NCBI GenBank assembly: GCA_009829735.1
Contig: CM020618.1
Coordinates: 4,648,882 to 4,712,881, forward strand
Direction: 5' to 3'
DNA: 64,000 bases
Origin: Pyropia yezoensis
Taxonomy: Eukaryota; Rhodophyta; Bangiophyceae; Bangiales; Bangiaceae
The position numbers and the translations under genes were made by a program. The notes under the pieces were generated by a model, which had not been told where the DNA came from, made no database searches, and was given only the letters and a program-made list of their open reading frames with translations. Each line of letters opens with the position of its first letter. The first letter of the stretch is position 1. Shown in pieces: positions 45,128 to 56,164 of the stretch.

Positions 45128-47937
45128 GCGGGGGGGGGGGGGGGGAACCGCCGCTGGGGTGGGTGGGGGGGGAACGCTCCCAGTGGGAAGCGGTGGACGC
45201 CGTTGCTAGTGGGGAGGGGGAGAGCTGCGTCCAATGGCCAAGGGATAAAAAGGGTGGGGGGGTGGGGGGGGGGGGCAGAGGCCGCTCCCGCGCGAGCGTG
45301 CGCGGGCAAGCGCTTCCGCCACCTTGTGGCGACGCGCGCTGCGGGGACGGGGGGGAGAGACGAAGCGCGACGGCGCCGTGAGGTGGCGTTCCGTTGCGTG
45401 GCCCCCCGCAGTGGGCGGTGCTGCGCCGGTGCGTTGCGTTGCCTCCCCCAGAGGCCGACACGGCCCCACAGGTGGAGTGGAAGTCATGTTCCGTGACCAG
45501 GTTGTGGGTCCATGAAAGTAAGCTGACAGTTTGAAGGAAAAAAGGAGGCCGGCCAGTTCTGAAATGTATGTAAGTAAACGGTACGGTGCGTGTTGCAAGG
45601 GGCTTTGCCTCCGCGGCGACCGTACTTACTGTACTACGCTGCGCACCTTGGTGGAACTGTGTGACGGCGTCACAAACAGAATGTATTGTTCTGTTTGTAA
45701 TGTACATACGCAAGTTGTTGAAAGGTCCAGGTCAAGCCAACAAGCAGATTTTTTATCTCACGGTTGAAGCAGTTTCAGCGTACGGCAACCGCAGGGGCGG
45801 GATAGGCGGTGTCGCTCCCCCCCCCCTTGACGGACAATAAGACCGCAGAAACGAGTGCATAAGAAAGAGAAGCTCATAGCGCGTCTGGCTGTGCATGACA
45901 CGACTGTTGAATCCTCTCCGAGCCAGCCTGACTCCAGGTGCCCATCTATGTATTCCTCTCACGTCTCTTTGCTTGTCTTCTGGGTGCTGCTGGCAGTGTT
46001 TTACCAATGACAAGCGTTCGTTCTGACCCCAGGTGTCCTGCCTGTGTTATGTAACTGGGCGTGCCTGCCGGCCGACGCGGCGGCAGCCGCCCATCCGCGC
46101 AAAACTACACCTCCATGTATCAATAGTCCCCCCACCCCGGCGTCTTTGCGCTCACCCGCCCCGCGACGGTGGTTACGACCACCCGTTACAGGCTACCCGG
46201 CGTCACCGCCCGCGGGGCGGCGCACACATAGCTCCGCCCGTCGTCCGCCACTGCGCGCACGAGCCCACCCCAGGTCAGCCGATCTGACACAAGCCAGGTG
46301 GAGCTCTACTATTTCCTTGCATGTGCAAATGGTACTTAGAAGGGCCCCATGGAGTTCACGTCATACTACACCATTTTGTAGGGCTGCTCATCGTCGTCCC
46401 ACCACGCAGCATCCCTTCCTGTCCTATTCCCTGCCTCACCGCTATATGCTAGAGCCCGGTGAGCCTACCCGCCCTGCCCTCCTCTCCCTTCCACGCGCCC
46501 CCCACTGCCGCGTGTCGACAAAGGCAGCATCAGCAGCCTCCCCGTCCTCTCCAGCCTTTCACTACTCCACCTACAACGCAATACTCTCCCTCCTTTATCG
46601 TCTCCCTCAGTTGCCACCCTCGCTCTAACCCTGTCGAGTCATCTCCTCAACGACCTCCGTCAGTGTCTCGCCGCCCTGCACCCCTCCAGCCGCCCAATCC
46701 CTAGCCGCAGCCAGCCCAGCCAGTGCTGCAGCGAAGCCTTGACCCCAGGCAAACAAAGAGAATAGCGTCGGGCCGGAAGGAGGCGGAGACCTCGGATGGT
46801 AGCGTGTCAGTTACATAGTGGAAAAGAAGTGAGGAGCTGGTGTGTCGGGGGAGGCGGAGGGGGGGAGAGAAGGCGGGGTCAGAGGGCAGAAAGGACGGGG
46901 TGCGAGGGGCGTCCAGGCGAGAGGGCAATTCTTGAGAAGGGCAGGACGGGGTGAGGGGGACGGGGAGGGCCGAGGGGGAGCGGACGGTTGCACTGACTGC
47001 ACTCAGACTGGAACTGAGGCGAGTGCCCGCCTCCAAGGTGTGAGACAGAGGGTGGCATGAGCGCGCCCATGGGTGGGCCGCACTGTCTCACACCCAGTTA
47101 AAACGGCGTTTTCTGTGCATCGCGGGCTTCAGCGGCCACCGCCTCCCCTGGTTGGCTCAGCTGCTTCAATTCTGTCGCGTGCGAAGCAATTCTCGCGCCG
47201 CATTGGCTCAATAACGTTGTATCAGTTTTTTTCCCGGCGATGGAGTCTGAAACTGTCACGAATGCACACGTGGACCCTCGCGCCTCTCGTCGCGGCTGTC
47301 TGAGAAGGGTGAGAACAGAAAAGACTGGAAAACAGTACATTGCATGGAGTCCACCAGTGCTCACGCATGGCGAAATTCGGTCCTCGGACCACGCAGTGCC
47401 TCTATGTGTTACGGTACCAACCCCCCCCGTCACGCCACGCCTCATGGCATTCGCCTTTGCTCGCAGAACCCCATCATCCCTCAACGCGTGGTAGCGATAT
47501 AAACAAAACCAGGCTCACTCTCCCACACTTTTCATTTTCTGGTAAGAAGGGGGTGGGGGGCGGCCGCAGGCGCTGGCGGGCGCCTTGGGGTTGCGCGGTC
47601 TCCCCAAGACGGCCTCCGGCGCAGCGAAGATGCAGGCGGGGAAGGGGGGGGGGGCTCAGTATTCGACCGAAGCTCTTCCGAGCCCAAGACCCGCGGATGC
47701 GGGAAGCGCCGCTGCTACGCAACCCCTCTGAAGGGCCCTGTGGCGTGAGGACATAATTGGTGACGAGCCTTTCGTCACCAAGATTCTCTGAGCCACTGAA
47801 AGGGGTCCACGTAGGCATGAAAAGAGGGTGTTACGAAAACCCAGGATGCACACCTTAACTAAAGGTCAATCTCGAGCAATAAGGCGTGCGGCGGACACCC
47901 GACTTGGGCGAGGCTCATCTCCGCTACGACGGCACTC
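45128..47937. other. 2.8 kb gene-poor stretch before the retrotransposon
   Basis: No convincing frame or domain. The base composition is less GC-rich than the gene regions. 45128-45300 should contain the promoter of the Popeye-like gene if its first exon is at 45127. The dispersed repeat copy at 45855-46025 lies here. Confidence 0.5.
45855..46025. repeat. Degenerate dispersed repeat, copy 2
   Basis: Matches 26230-26400 in order and orientation at agctcatagcg and at accaat followed by agcgt.cgttct. The middle part is diverged. It lies in non-coding sequence at both places. Confidence 0.4.
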
Positions 47938-47942
47938 CAATC
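47938..47942. repeat. Target-site duplication, left copy (CAATC)
   Basis: The five bases before the 5' LTR are identical to the five after the 3' LTR at 56736-56740. A 5-bp duplication is usual for Ty3/gypsy integrases. Confidence 0.9.
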
Positions 47943-48514
47943 TGTAGCATCCCTGGCCCCGACTTGGCGCCGACCCGGGACTGCATCCAGAGGGCACCAG
48001 GTGCCAGAACACGCCCGCCGTGTGGTGATGGTTGGCGGCCGTGGCCCGTGCCCGGCACTGGGATGCGGTGGACTACGCTATCCACACGTGAGAGCGGGAT
48101 TTCTGATGGGTTTTTGCATACTTGTGAGGGACTTGATTTGAGAGAATTTGAGTGTGAGATTTGTGAGTGGGAGTAGAATTAGTAGTGATAGTGGCCCCCG
48201 GCCTGACGAGGTTAGACTCGGGTCGGGGCCACTCGGGGTTATGGGGGGGCTACCTGGCCAACGTGCCGAGGCTCCCCCAGATGTACGTTAAGAGGGACAG
48301 CGAGGCGCCCTTGGCCCGCGCCCTCAGGAAAAAGACAACTGCGCGTTTGCTTTCCTCTTCCCCGTGTGCACTACCGTGCGTATCTGTTTGCTCTGCGAGC
48401 AGGCACGTGAGGCAACAGGCATACCACTCTCGTAGTTCCCCTTTCTGTGTTACCTGTCCCCTTTCCCCCGAGGGATATTGACACGTGTCTGAGAGGATCG
48501 AGTTTTATACCACA
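47943..48514 (+). repeat. 5' LTR
   Basis: Begins tgtagcatccctgg and ends ttttataccaca. Compared with the 3' LTR it differs at tgcatcc/tacaacc, gagcggg/gagaggg, cccccgg/cccgcgg and by one C. It must hold the element's promoter and transcript start; no TATA box is obvious. Confidence 0.95.
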
Positions 48515-48518
48515 TATT

Positions 48519-48535
48519 TGGTGGAGCAGCAGGGG
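48519..48535 (+). other. Primer-binding site
   Basis: tggtggagcagcagggg starts four bases after the LTR end. The TGG start matches the complement of a tRNA CCA end. The first 15 bases recur at 59114 in the second element. The matching tRNA cannot be named from this window. Confidence 0.75.
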
Positions 48536-48723
48536 ATTGGAGTGTTTGAGAAGAGACATTTGGGAGCAGCGGTTGGGTTGTTCCTGTTCTGTCTTTTTCT
48601 GTGGTTTGGGAATTATTTGCACCCGTTCACGGGAACCCCATTCCTGGCTCTCCAACCCCTCTCTTGTGGTCTTGCGATCTTTGGACACGCAGGCAACTGG
48701 ACTGTGGCTGTCAAGAGACCAAC

Positions 48724-50484
48724 ATGGCTACCCTCCCTGGCACGACGGTGCCCGAAGGGGTAGACCCCGCGTCCCTTGACGCAATCTTGGTCACCGCGGG
48801 GGACGGTGCCCAACCCGGCGTTCTCCCTACGGCTGAAGCAGACCTGGGTGTGACATCCGGTAGCGGACTGGAGTCTACAGGCGGCCAAGCACCTCCTGCT
48901 CCCGTTCCTCCGGCTGTTCCTCCTGTGGGAGCCACCCCGGGGTCAACGGCGTATGAGTCCGCTCGCAGCAGACGTCTCCCTCCTGTCGGTTCTACTCCTC
49001 AACCTCCAGGGATAGCCCCTGGTGTGTTTACTCCTGGACCCACACACGGCAGCTGGGTGTATACACCTCTCCCTGTGGGCACTAGCAGTGCCAGAGGCAC
49101 CGCTGTGACTGGTTCTACGGGTCTCCCTGAGACCTCGACTCCTGGGACCGGCCAAGCTTTCCCTCCCCTTGCATCCTATGGGGCGGGGAGCTCCAAGACC
49201 GGCAACCGGAGCAGCCGGAGGCGTCGGCGTCGTCGTCGCCGCTCTAGCACCAGCGAGACCAGCTCCTCCAGCTCTGAGGAGGGATGTGACTGGGACGCAT
49301 CTCCTGGTCCCACCCGGCGCAGGCTAGTCGAGTTTGACTTCCCGGCCCACCAAGTGGGAGATGCCACCCTGAACAAGGTCACGTATTGGGGTAACTAATG
49401 GCTGGAGAACCAAGACCAAGGTTACACCCGGAAGATGGCCAAGAAGATGGCATCCCTGAACCGGCGAATGCAGCCGAGCTTCGGGGGACATCCTATGTTT
49501 TCCGGGAAGAGACCGGCGCTTATCTTTGCCTTCCTGCGCCGGTTTGTCAAGGCATGCAACGACAACGATGTGTCCGAGGGCATGGCTCTCTACCTCCTGG
49601 TTAACTTCATGACCGGAGAAGCGGAACAGCGGTTTACACAGGTTCTACCAGACTCTGCCGGACACATTGTCGGGCGTACCGTTGGAAGCTATCCGGAGGC
49701 GGTCAACTGGCTCCTGTCCAACTACGCTGACGCGGACTCCCTGCGTAAGGCAGTCGGCAGGCTGAACCGGGCAACCATGGAGAGACAAGAGACTCCAGAG
49801 GCCTTCGCACGTCGTGTCCGGGAGATGAGCGAGGCTTGTGGCAACGTTTACCCTGAGGACAGGCTCAAGATGATCTTCTCGGAAGGGCTTCCTGAATATC
49901 TTCAAGTGGACGCGGAGAACTACAACCAGGAACATCAAGAACATACCTTACAGCAGTTGATGGCCTACACCCAGGGCAAGTACCGGCAAGCCAAGGCCCT
50001 CCAAGCTCCCATGGTACCTACTCCCAAGCCGTTGTCGCGAGTTCGTCCCGGACCCGACAAGTATAAGGGAGGTGATAGCCCTGTACCGGTACTCGCAGTT
50101 GGCGAGACCTCACCCGTGGGGTCAGGGGACAAGTGGGGCGGCTTCGTTTCTAAGGAGCAACCTTCCCTGGTCGCCCCCAAGCAGGTCAAGAACCAGCGGT
50201 TCCGGTCTTGTCGGCTGTGCCCGAAGGAGGATCACATGTCCTACCAGTGCCCGACCATTCCCAAGGACCTCCAGGAGAAACTCAAGCGTCAAGGACTGGT
50301 GTTTACAAAGGCGGTCAACTGGGCTGACCGGCGAGCACCCTCCAAGATGGACATGGCAAAGGTTCACGCAATCCGGGTGGCAACCTTGGAGAGCATCACG
50401 GAGGCTCTGGCAAGGGAAGCTCCTACGGACTTTGACCTGGAGACCGAAACCTCTAAGGACTCCTCGGACCCGGGAAACGAGTAG
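48724..50484 (+). CDS. gag: gag polyprotein with an internal in-frame TAA
   Basis: Starts at ATG 48724 (MATLPGTT). The first 224 codons are Pro/Ser/Thr-rich and include an Arg tract (RRRRRRRRR) and a Ser/Glu-rich stretch. A TAA at 49396-49398 then interrupts the frame, which continues in phase with the retrotransposon gag core, for example GMALYLLVNFMTGEAEQRF, GSYPEAVNWLLSNYADADSL and RQETPEAFARRVREMSEACG. A CX2CX4HX4C zinc knuckle, CRLCPKEDHMSYQC, lies near 50206-50250. It ends GNE-TAG at 50484. Gag forms the virus-like particle and packages RNA. Either the TAA is a nonsense mutation, or the N-terminal part is a separate ORF and gag proper starts at ATG 49435. Confidence 0.88.
50472..50478 (+). 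promoter_or_regulatory. -1 ribosomal frameshift slippery heptamer G GGA AAC
   Basis: In the gag frame the sequence reads ccG GGA AAC GAG TAG, a canonical X XXY YYZ heptamer two codons before the gag stop. The pol frame is -1 relative to gag and has no stop from here to the protease domain. The second element has the identical arrangement at 61501-61507. Confidence 0.75.
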
Positions 50485-53400
50485 GGCAGGCGCTCTCCCC
50501 AAGTGTCTTCCCGAACCTCCGACGGCAGGGTACTTCTACCCGTTCTCCCCTTGCGTGCCGGGAGAAAGGACGGCAGTTACCTGCTCAACTGGTAGCCGCC
50601 TGGACACCCTGTTTGTTCAAGGGGACCTTGCTCGTCCTGCGTAAGGAAGACCTCAAGATTAATGCTCGTATGCGTGTGGGGGATAGCCTCCCCCAAGCTG
50701 TCACGCCGGTGGTTGACACGGGAGCCGGACAAAGCGTCATCACTGAGAACCTGTTACCTCCGGGCTGGCGTCGACATGCCTGGAGAGCGTCTACCAGAAC
50801 CCACATTGTCGACGCTTCAGGTCAAACCCTACGACCGCTTGGCCGTCTTCCCGTCGCCATCTATGTCAACAATGAACCAATGCTTTTTCCCTTTCTAGTA
50901 GTCAAGTCCCTATCAGTCCCCCTCATCCTAGGCTGGGACTTCCAGAAGCAGCATGTCAAGAGCATCCTACCCGGAGAAGGAAAGGTGCAGTTCAACCATG
51001 GGTTTGTGTCACCGGTGTTGGAGCATCTGGACGCCAAGGTTCGTGTAGTCAAGAACAAGAAGGAACGCATCCCACCCTCTACCTTGACTCTCTTCAAACC
51101 GGTGCTCCTACCTCCTCGCTCGGAGACCAAGGTTCAAGTAACGACCCGGACTGCAGGTCAGTGCCTGATCTACGGACGTAAGGAATTTCTGGCGAAACAC
51201 CGGTTATACTTGGCCCACGGACATCACAAGAAGGTAGAAAGGCACACCCCGTTCTCGGTGCTGATCGTCAACGTGAGCCGGAAGCCAATAACCCTCGCCA
51301 AGGGCACCCGAGTTGGTACAGCAGAGCTTTACCGGGGGTCCGCCCGTGCTATGAGCAAGGAAGACCTCTTGAACCTGCAACAAGAGCTGGCATCCAACTT
51401 GACGGCCTTAGACGTACCTCCAAAACAAGAGCAGGCTGGCAGCGCCACTCCGAAGCCCGCACAAGCACCACCCGGGATGCCGAACGTCAAACAAGAAAAT
51501 GTTCCTCCCGACTTGGAGAAGGCACTGGAGAAGCTTCTCCAGGAATATCGGCACCTGTGGTCTGGAGAGCTGGGCAAAATGGACGCCACTCTACACCGGA
51601 TTCAACTCAATCCGGATGCCAAGCCAGTACACCTGCAACCATACCGGGCTGGACCTCATCGCCGGGATGAGATTGAGAAGCAGGTTAACAAGATGCTCAA
51701 GATGGATGTCATCGAGCCGTCTGATGGAGAGTGGGCCTTCCTGGTGGTAGTCGTCCCAAAACCTGGCGGTCACTTCCGTTTCTGCGTTGACTACAGGCGC
51801 CTGAACGAGATTACAGGCAAGGATGTATACCCGATACCGCGGATGGATGATTGCATCGACTTTCTTGGTGATGCCACCCTCTTCTCAACGCTGGATTGTA
51901 ATGCCGGATACTGGCAGATCCCTCTGGCTGAAGAGGACAAGGACAAGAGCACCTTCACGTGCCACCTGGGACTATTCCGGTGCAAGCGTCTTCCTTTTGG
52001 TCTCACCAATGCTCCGGCAACCTTCCAGAGAGCCATCGACATCATCCTGTCGGGGCTAAGGTGGAGAACATGTTTGGTCTACCTGGACGACATTATCGTT
52101 TTCTCCAAGACCCCGGCGGAACACCTGGAGCACCTTCGACAGGTCCTGGCCCTCCTGTCCAAGGCTGGAGTTACCCTGAAGGCTGAGAAGTGCCACCTGT
52201 TTGAGACTGAGGTGGAGTACCTGGGGCACGTGCTGAGTCCGGGGGAGCTCCAAGTCAATGAGGAGAACATCAAGGCCCTCCGGCATGCACGGCAACCTAA
52301 GACCCAGACGGAACTCAAGAGCTTCCTGGGTATGTGCAACGTCAACCGCCGGTTCGTACGGGACTATGCTCTGATTGCCCGGCCTTTGACCAAGCTCACC
52401 AGCAAGAAGCTTCCCGCACAACTCCCGGTGTTCGACGAGAAGCAGACCGCGGCCTTCGAAGAGCTCAAGAAGCGCCTGACCACCACTCCAGTACTGGCGT
52501 TACCCAAGCGGGAGGGCCAGTTTGTCCTGGAGACTGATGCCTGTGGCGTCCACGTGGGGTGCTCTCTACTCCAGCAGCAGCCTGATGGGCACTTACTCCC
52601 CATAGGATACTACAGCCGCGTCCTGACTCCAGCCGAGAAGAATTACTCCACGACGGAGCGCGAGTGCTTGGCGGTCGTGTGGGCTTGCTTCCTGTTACGC
52701 CCATATCTTGAAGGACAAGAGTTCCTCATCCGGACGGACCACGCCAGCCTAAGGTGGCTGCTATGCATGGACAGCAGCCAAGGAAGGGTCGCACGGTGGC
52801 GCTTACGCCTTTAGGAATTAAAGTACAAGGTGTGCACCAGAGCAGGGAGGGAGCACCACTGCGCCGACACCATGTCCCGGCTGGAGACTCCTGCAGCCGA
52901 CACCGGTCCTATCCCGGAGGAAATACCTTTCTTCATCCTCCCGAATGTCGGACGTGGCTGGCATGCTCCCCTGTATGAGACACCTGAAGCTCATCAACCG
53001 GTGACCATTCACCGGATGCTGGAGGCACAACTGACGGATCCTCAATGCTTGGAGCTTCGCCACCAAATGGACCTGAACCGGAACAGTCGTTTCTCCGAGT
53101 CTACAGATGGACTCCTGGTACGGGTGTCACCCTTTGATGGGGCAACTCAAGTCTACGTACCCCGAAGTCTACGAGCTGACATCCTACGCCTGGAGCTCTC
53201 GTTTCCCCGGGCCGGACATCCTGGTATGAATCGGATGTATGCTTCAATGCGACGACATTACTACTGGGAAACCATGGCCAGCGACGTCCATAAGCACCTG
53301 GAGGCTTGTGTTTCTTGTGCAAGTAACCGGTTGTCCCAGAGGAAGAAGACTTCTAAGCTACGCCTATTCCCTGCGGCGGAGCCCTTTGCAAGCTTAAGCA

Positions 53401-54572
53401 TGGACATCCTGGGGCCCCTACCTGAAACATCCAGCGGCAACATATACCTGCACATCATATGTGACCGGTTCTCCAAGTTCACTCGAGCGATTCCGCTGAG
53501 GACCATTACGGCTCTGGATGTCACGTCAGCCTTCTGCGAGTACTGGATAGCTGGCTACGGCCCTCCAGACTCCATCTTAACAGACAATGGCCCCCAGTTT
53601 TCATCCCTGTTCTTCCAAGGAGTCTGTGACCTGATGGGCATCAAGAACGTGTTCACCACGACGTACCACCCGCAAACGAACGGCCAGGTGGAACGATTCA
53701 ACCGGACCCTCGTGGGCATGCTACGGCACTACGTGGAGGAGCACCAAGAAGACTGGGACGAGCTCCTGGCTGTCCTCACTCTAGCCTACAACTCCCGAGT
53801 TCACGGGACAACGTGGGTCGCTCCACACGACTTTGTCACCCCAAGGCGGCTGACCAACTTCTCCCCGGAAAGAATACCAGACGGTCTCCAGCCTGCACTG
53901 AAGTCAGGTCCCAAGGCCAAGGATGAGTTCCTGGAACAACTGAAGCTCCTGCTCCCCAGAGTAAAGGAGTCAATCTCAAAGAGCCAGGAACGATACAAGC
54001 GGGACTATGACAAGGGAGTCCGAGAAAAGAACAAGGAACTGGGGGGTGGCGACTGGGTTTTTGTGGACAACCATAGCAAGACCCGGGGGAAGCTGGACTC
54101 CAAGACGGATGGTCCTTATGAGATCCTGAATACATATGGCTGGACCTTTCTTCTAGACGTGGATGGCTCCCCGTACCGGGTGAGTAGCGACCATGTCACC
54201 CGAGCTCCACCGCCAAGCAAACGGGACTTGATTCGGCGCAAGCGGGCCGCCGTACCCTGGTTATCCCAAGAAGAAGGCCGGGAATATGTCTACGTCAAGT
54301 TTGTCGCCCATGCCTGGAGGGACGGGCGCTTGTACCTGCGAGTACGCTGGTTCGGTTTTAACCCGGCAGATGATACCTGGGAACCCTCGAACCGGTTACC
54401 CATCGCGGACGTCTGCGCCTACACGCGACGGAACGGGATTGAGGGCACTCCGGTGGACAGAGCCGGCAAGATCCTGGAATCGGACTCGGAGGAGGACCAA
54501 GAGGAAGGGGTTGATCAAGACTCCCGGGACGAGCCGAGCTCACCCGCAACGGACGCGGACCAAGAGGATTGA
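50479..54572 (+). CDS. pol: pol polyprotein (PR-RT-RNase H-IN-chromodomain) with an in-frame TAG
   Basis: Read in -1 frame relative to gag. Aspartic protease VVDTGAGQSVITE (near 50711). Reverse transcriptase FCVDYRRLNEIT, LDCNAGYWQIPL, LPFGLTNAPATFQRAID and the catalytic YLDDIIVFS. RNase H LETDACGVHVGCSLLQ, TERECLAVVWA and RTDHASLRWLL. A TAG at 52812-52814 then interrupts the frame where a sense codon is expected between RNase H and integrase; the frame continues unchanged. Integrase has an HHCC finger (GHPGMNRMY...CVSC), catalytic SMDILGPL, LTDNGPQFSS and PQTNGQVERFNRT, and a GPY-like module RGKLDSKTDGPYEIL. The chromodomain (YVYVKFVAHAWRD...LRVRWFGFNPADDTWEP) probably guides integration to particular chromatin. 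Ends TGA. Confidence 0.92.
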
Positions 54573-54717
54573 GAAGAAGGGAACGGGTGTATCAAGGAAA
54601 ACACGCAATGCAAGCATGGGACTATCAAGAAAAGCAAGCACCCCCTCGAGCAACCCTTCTCTCCGCCTCTTCCCTCCTCGCTCCTCCCAAGACTCTCACC
54701 CTCCTTGCCTCCAAGTA

Positions 54718-55947
54718 CTACTCCCGGCGCGGACGCTGCGCCGCGGGAGCGTCCTCCAGCGCTGCCTCAGCGGCACGACGGGACCCGCAGGAAGGCGGGA
54801 TGACGTAGTGCGGTGGGCGAGGCGCTTCCAGGTATGACGCCATCGGAGTAGTACCGGTAGTTGTCGGGCGCTCCCGCTCATCCGGATATGCCTGTCGGCG
54901 CCCCTGGAAGCCAGTGAAGGTCTCTGACCACTGCTGGGCCAAGCCATGCCGCGTCATAGTCGCCAGAAGTTCGCCAACCACCGGGCTGTCCGACGTCTGG
55001 CCGCTGTCCGCGCAAGCAAACACCCGGCCAACCACGTTGTTCAAGACGCTAGCGTAGATGCCCAGCACCAGAGAAGTCCCGACGCCTTCGACTTGCACAG
55101 GAAGACGACGCAGCTGGTCTTCAATCATGCCAATGTCATACTGGTCGCACGTCGGGCCACCTTGGTTCAGGTACCAGTCAGGCACCCGGAAGCGGGTAAG
55201 GCGTAGAGTCGGCGCCGGGATCTCGAACCGCCCCGAGGATGCCACTACCGGACGGTACACAACAGCCCCGGAAACCGGAGTCCCCAACTCAAGAGGAGGC
55301 ACAGGGCCGCCGACGTTTGAAGAAGGCGCCCGAGGCAGAACGGCCGGAGTAGTCGGCGACCGGACGGCCACGCCAAGACTCGCTGCGGACAAGCGCGGTG
55401 CCGGAGGAGCCTGAAGTACCGGCACAGCCGGAGCGGGGCGCAAACGCGCCGGCGACGGTTCAGGCGAAGCCACCGGGGCGACAGGGGCAACCGGAGGAAG
55501 CGGAGCCGCCTCAGACGCCCGATTAACCGCCGCGGCCCAACCCGACTCTTGTACCGGCGGCCCGGTTGGCGGGAGCTCGAGGGAGACCGTGGCAGGAAAG
55601 CTGCCTAGCTGCGGCCACGCCGGAAGCGGCATCGACAGCTGCACCTTGGCCGGAGAAGACTGGTACACCACCTGCACCCAACCTGAGCCATCCCGACGCG
55701 GGCTGTTCTGCTCGGCAACCGCGTTCAAGAAGCTCCGGACATGCACCGGCAGCCGACGCCGGAAGTCAATCATCGCCTGGAAGAGCTCCTTGTACTCTTC
55801 GTCCTGGCTGCACAGGAAGTCGACGGTCAACTTGTCGACGATCCAGACCATGAGGAGGTCGGAGAGGAACCAAAGCCGGTTGGACACTAAGACCTCGTGG
55901 AGCCAGTGGTTGGCCGCCAATACCGTCATCTCGGAGGTGTACATCAT
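54718..55947 (-). CDS. Antisense ORF between pol and the 3' LTR, unknown protein
   Basis: 409 residues from ATG 55947 to TAG; the frame is open 21 codons further upstream to a TTG. It is convergent with pol, with 143 bp between their stops. Three parts: a helical, hydrophobic N-terminal region of ~100 residues (EVLVSNRLWFLSDLLMVWIV, DEEYKELFQAMIDFRRRLPV, HVRSFLNAVAEQ); a Pro/Ala-rich linker; and a C-terminal ~130 residues with FRVPDWYLNQGGPTCDQYDI, MIEDQLRRLPVQVEGVGTSL and VGELLATMTRHGLAQQW. Codon use favours G/C at third positions, unlike a chance shadow, and there is no pol frame opposite it. I recognise no family. No signal peptide or clear single TM, so it is not an obvious envelope protein. 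It would need its own promoter near or in the 3' LTR. Confidence 0.7.
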   Translation of the reverse strand: MMYTSEMTVLAANHWLHEVLVSNRLWFLSDLLMVWIVDKLTVDFLCSQDEEYKELFQAMIDFRRRLPVHVRSFLNAVAEQNSPRRDGSGWVQVVYQSSPAKVQLSMPLPAWPQLGSFPATVSLELPPTGPPVQESGWAAAVNRASEAAPLPPVAPVAPVASPEPSPARLRPAPAVPVLQAPPAPRLSAASLGVAVRSPTTPAVLPRAPSSNVGGPVPPLELGTPVSGAVVYRPVVASSGRFEIPAPTLRLTRFRVPDWYLNQGGPTCDQYDIGMIEDQLRRLPVQVEGVGTSLVLGIYASVLNNVVGRVFACADSGQTSDSPVVGELLATMTRHGLAQQWSETFTGFQGRRQAYPDERERPTTTGTTPMASYLEAPRPPHYVIPPSCGSRRAAEAALEDAPAAQRPRRE

Positions 55948-56151
55948 GTACGGGATCGAGTGGAAGAAGCCCTTGATCGATGCCTGGGTCAAGGCATCCA
56001 GGAAGTACAAGGTGAAGGAGAAAGGGGGGGGGGAACAGGATCAAAGCAGGTGATCGTGACCGGGGTGAAGACGCTCGACCTCGGCACCGGTGTGGACGTG
56101 CTCGAGGCTGTGCACGGTGGCACCTGGTTCGGCCCAAGGACGTGCCGGACT

Positions 56152-56161
56152 AGGGAGGGAG
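56152..56161 (+). other. Polypurine tract before the 3' LTR
   Basis: agggagggag ends three bases before the 3' LTR, the expected place and composition for plus-strand priming. Confidence 0.65.
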
Positions 56162-56164
56162 CTA

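Noticed and set aside
49396..52814. Reassignment of TAA/TAG to glutamine
   Set aside because: Both internal stops of the first retroelement could replace Gln, but both elements end gag at the same GNE-TAR position, just after a frameshift site. That works only if TAR means stop. The host genes seen here end with TGA, so they do not test the idea.
54718..55947. Envelope gene of the retrotransposon
   Set aside because: The ORF is antisense and lacks a signal peptide, a cleavage site and a clear membrane anchor, so calling it env is not supported.
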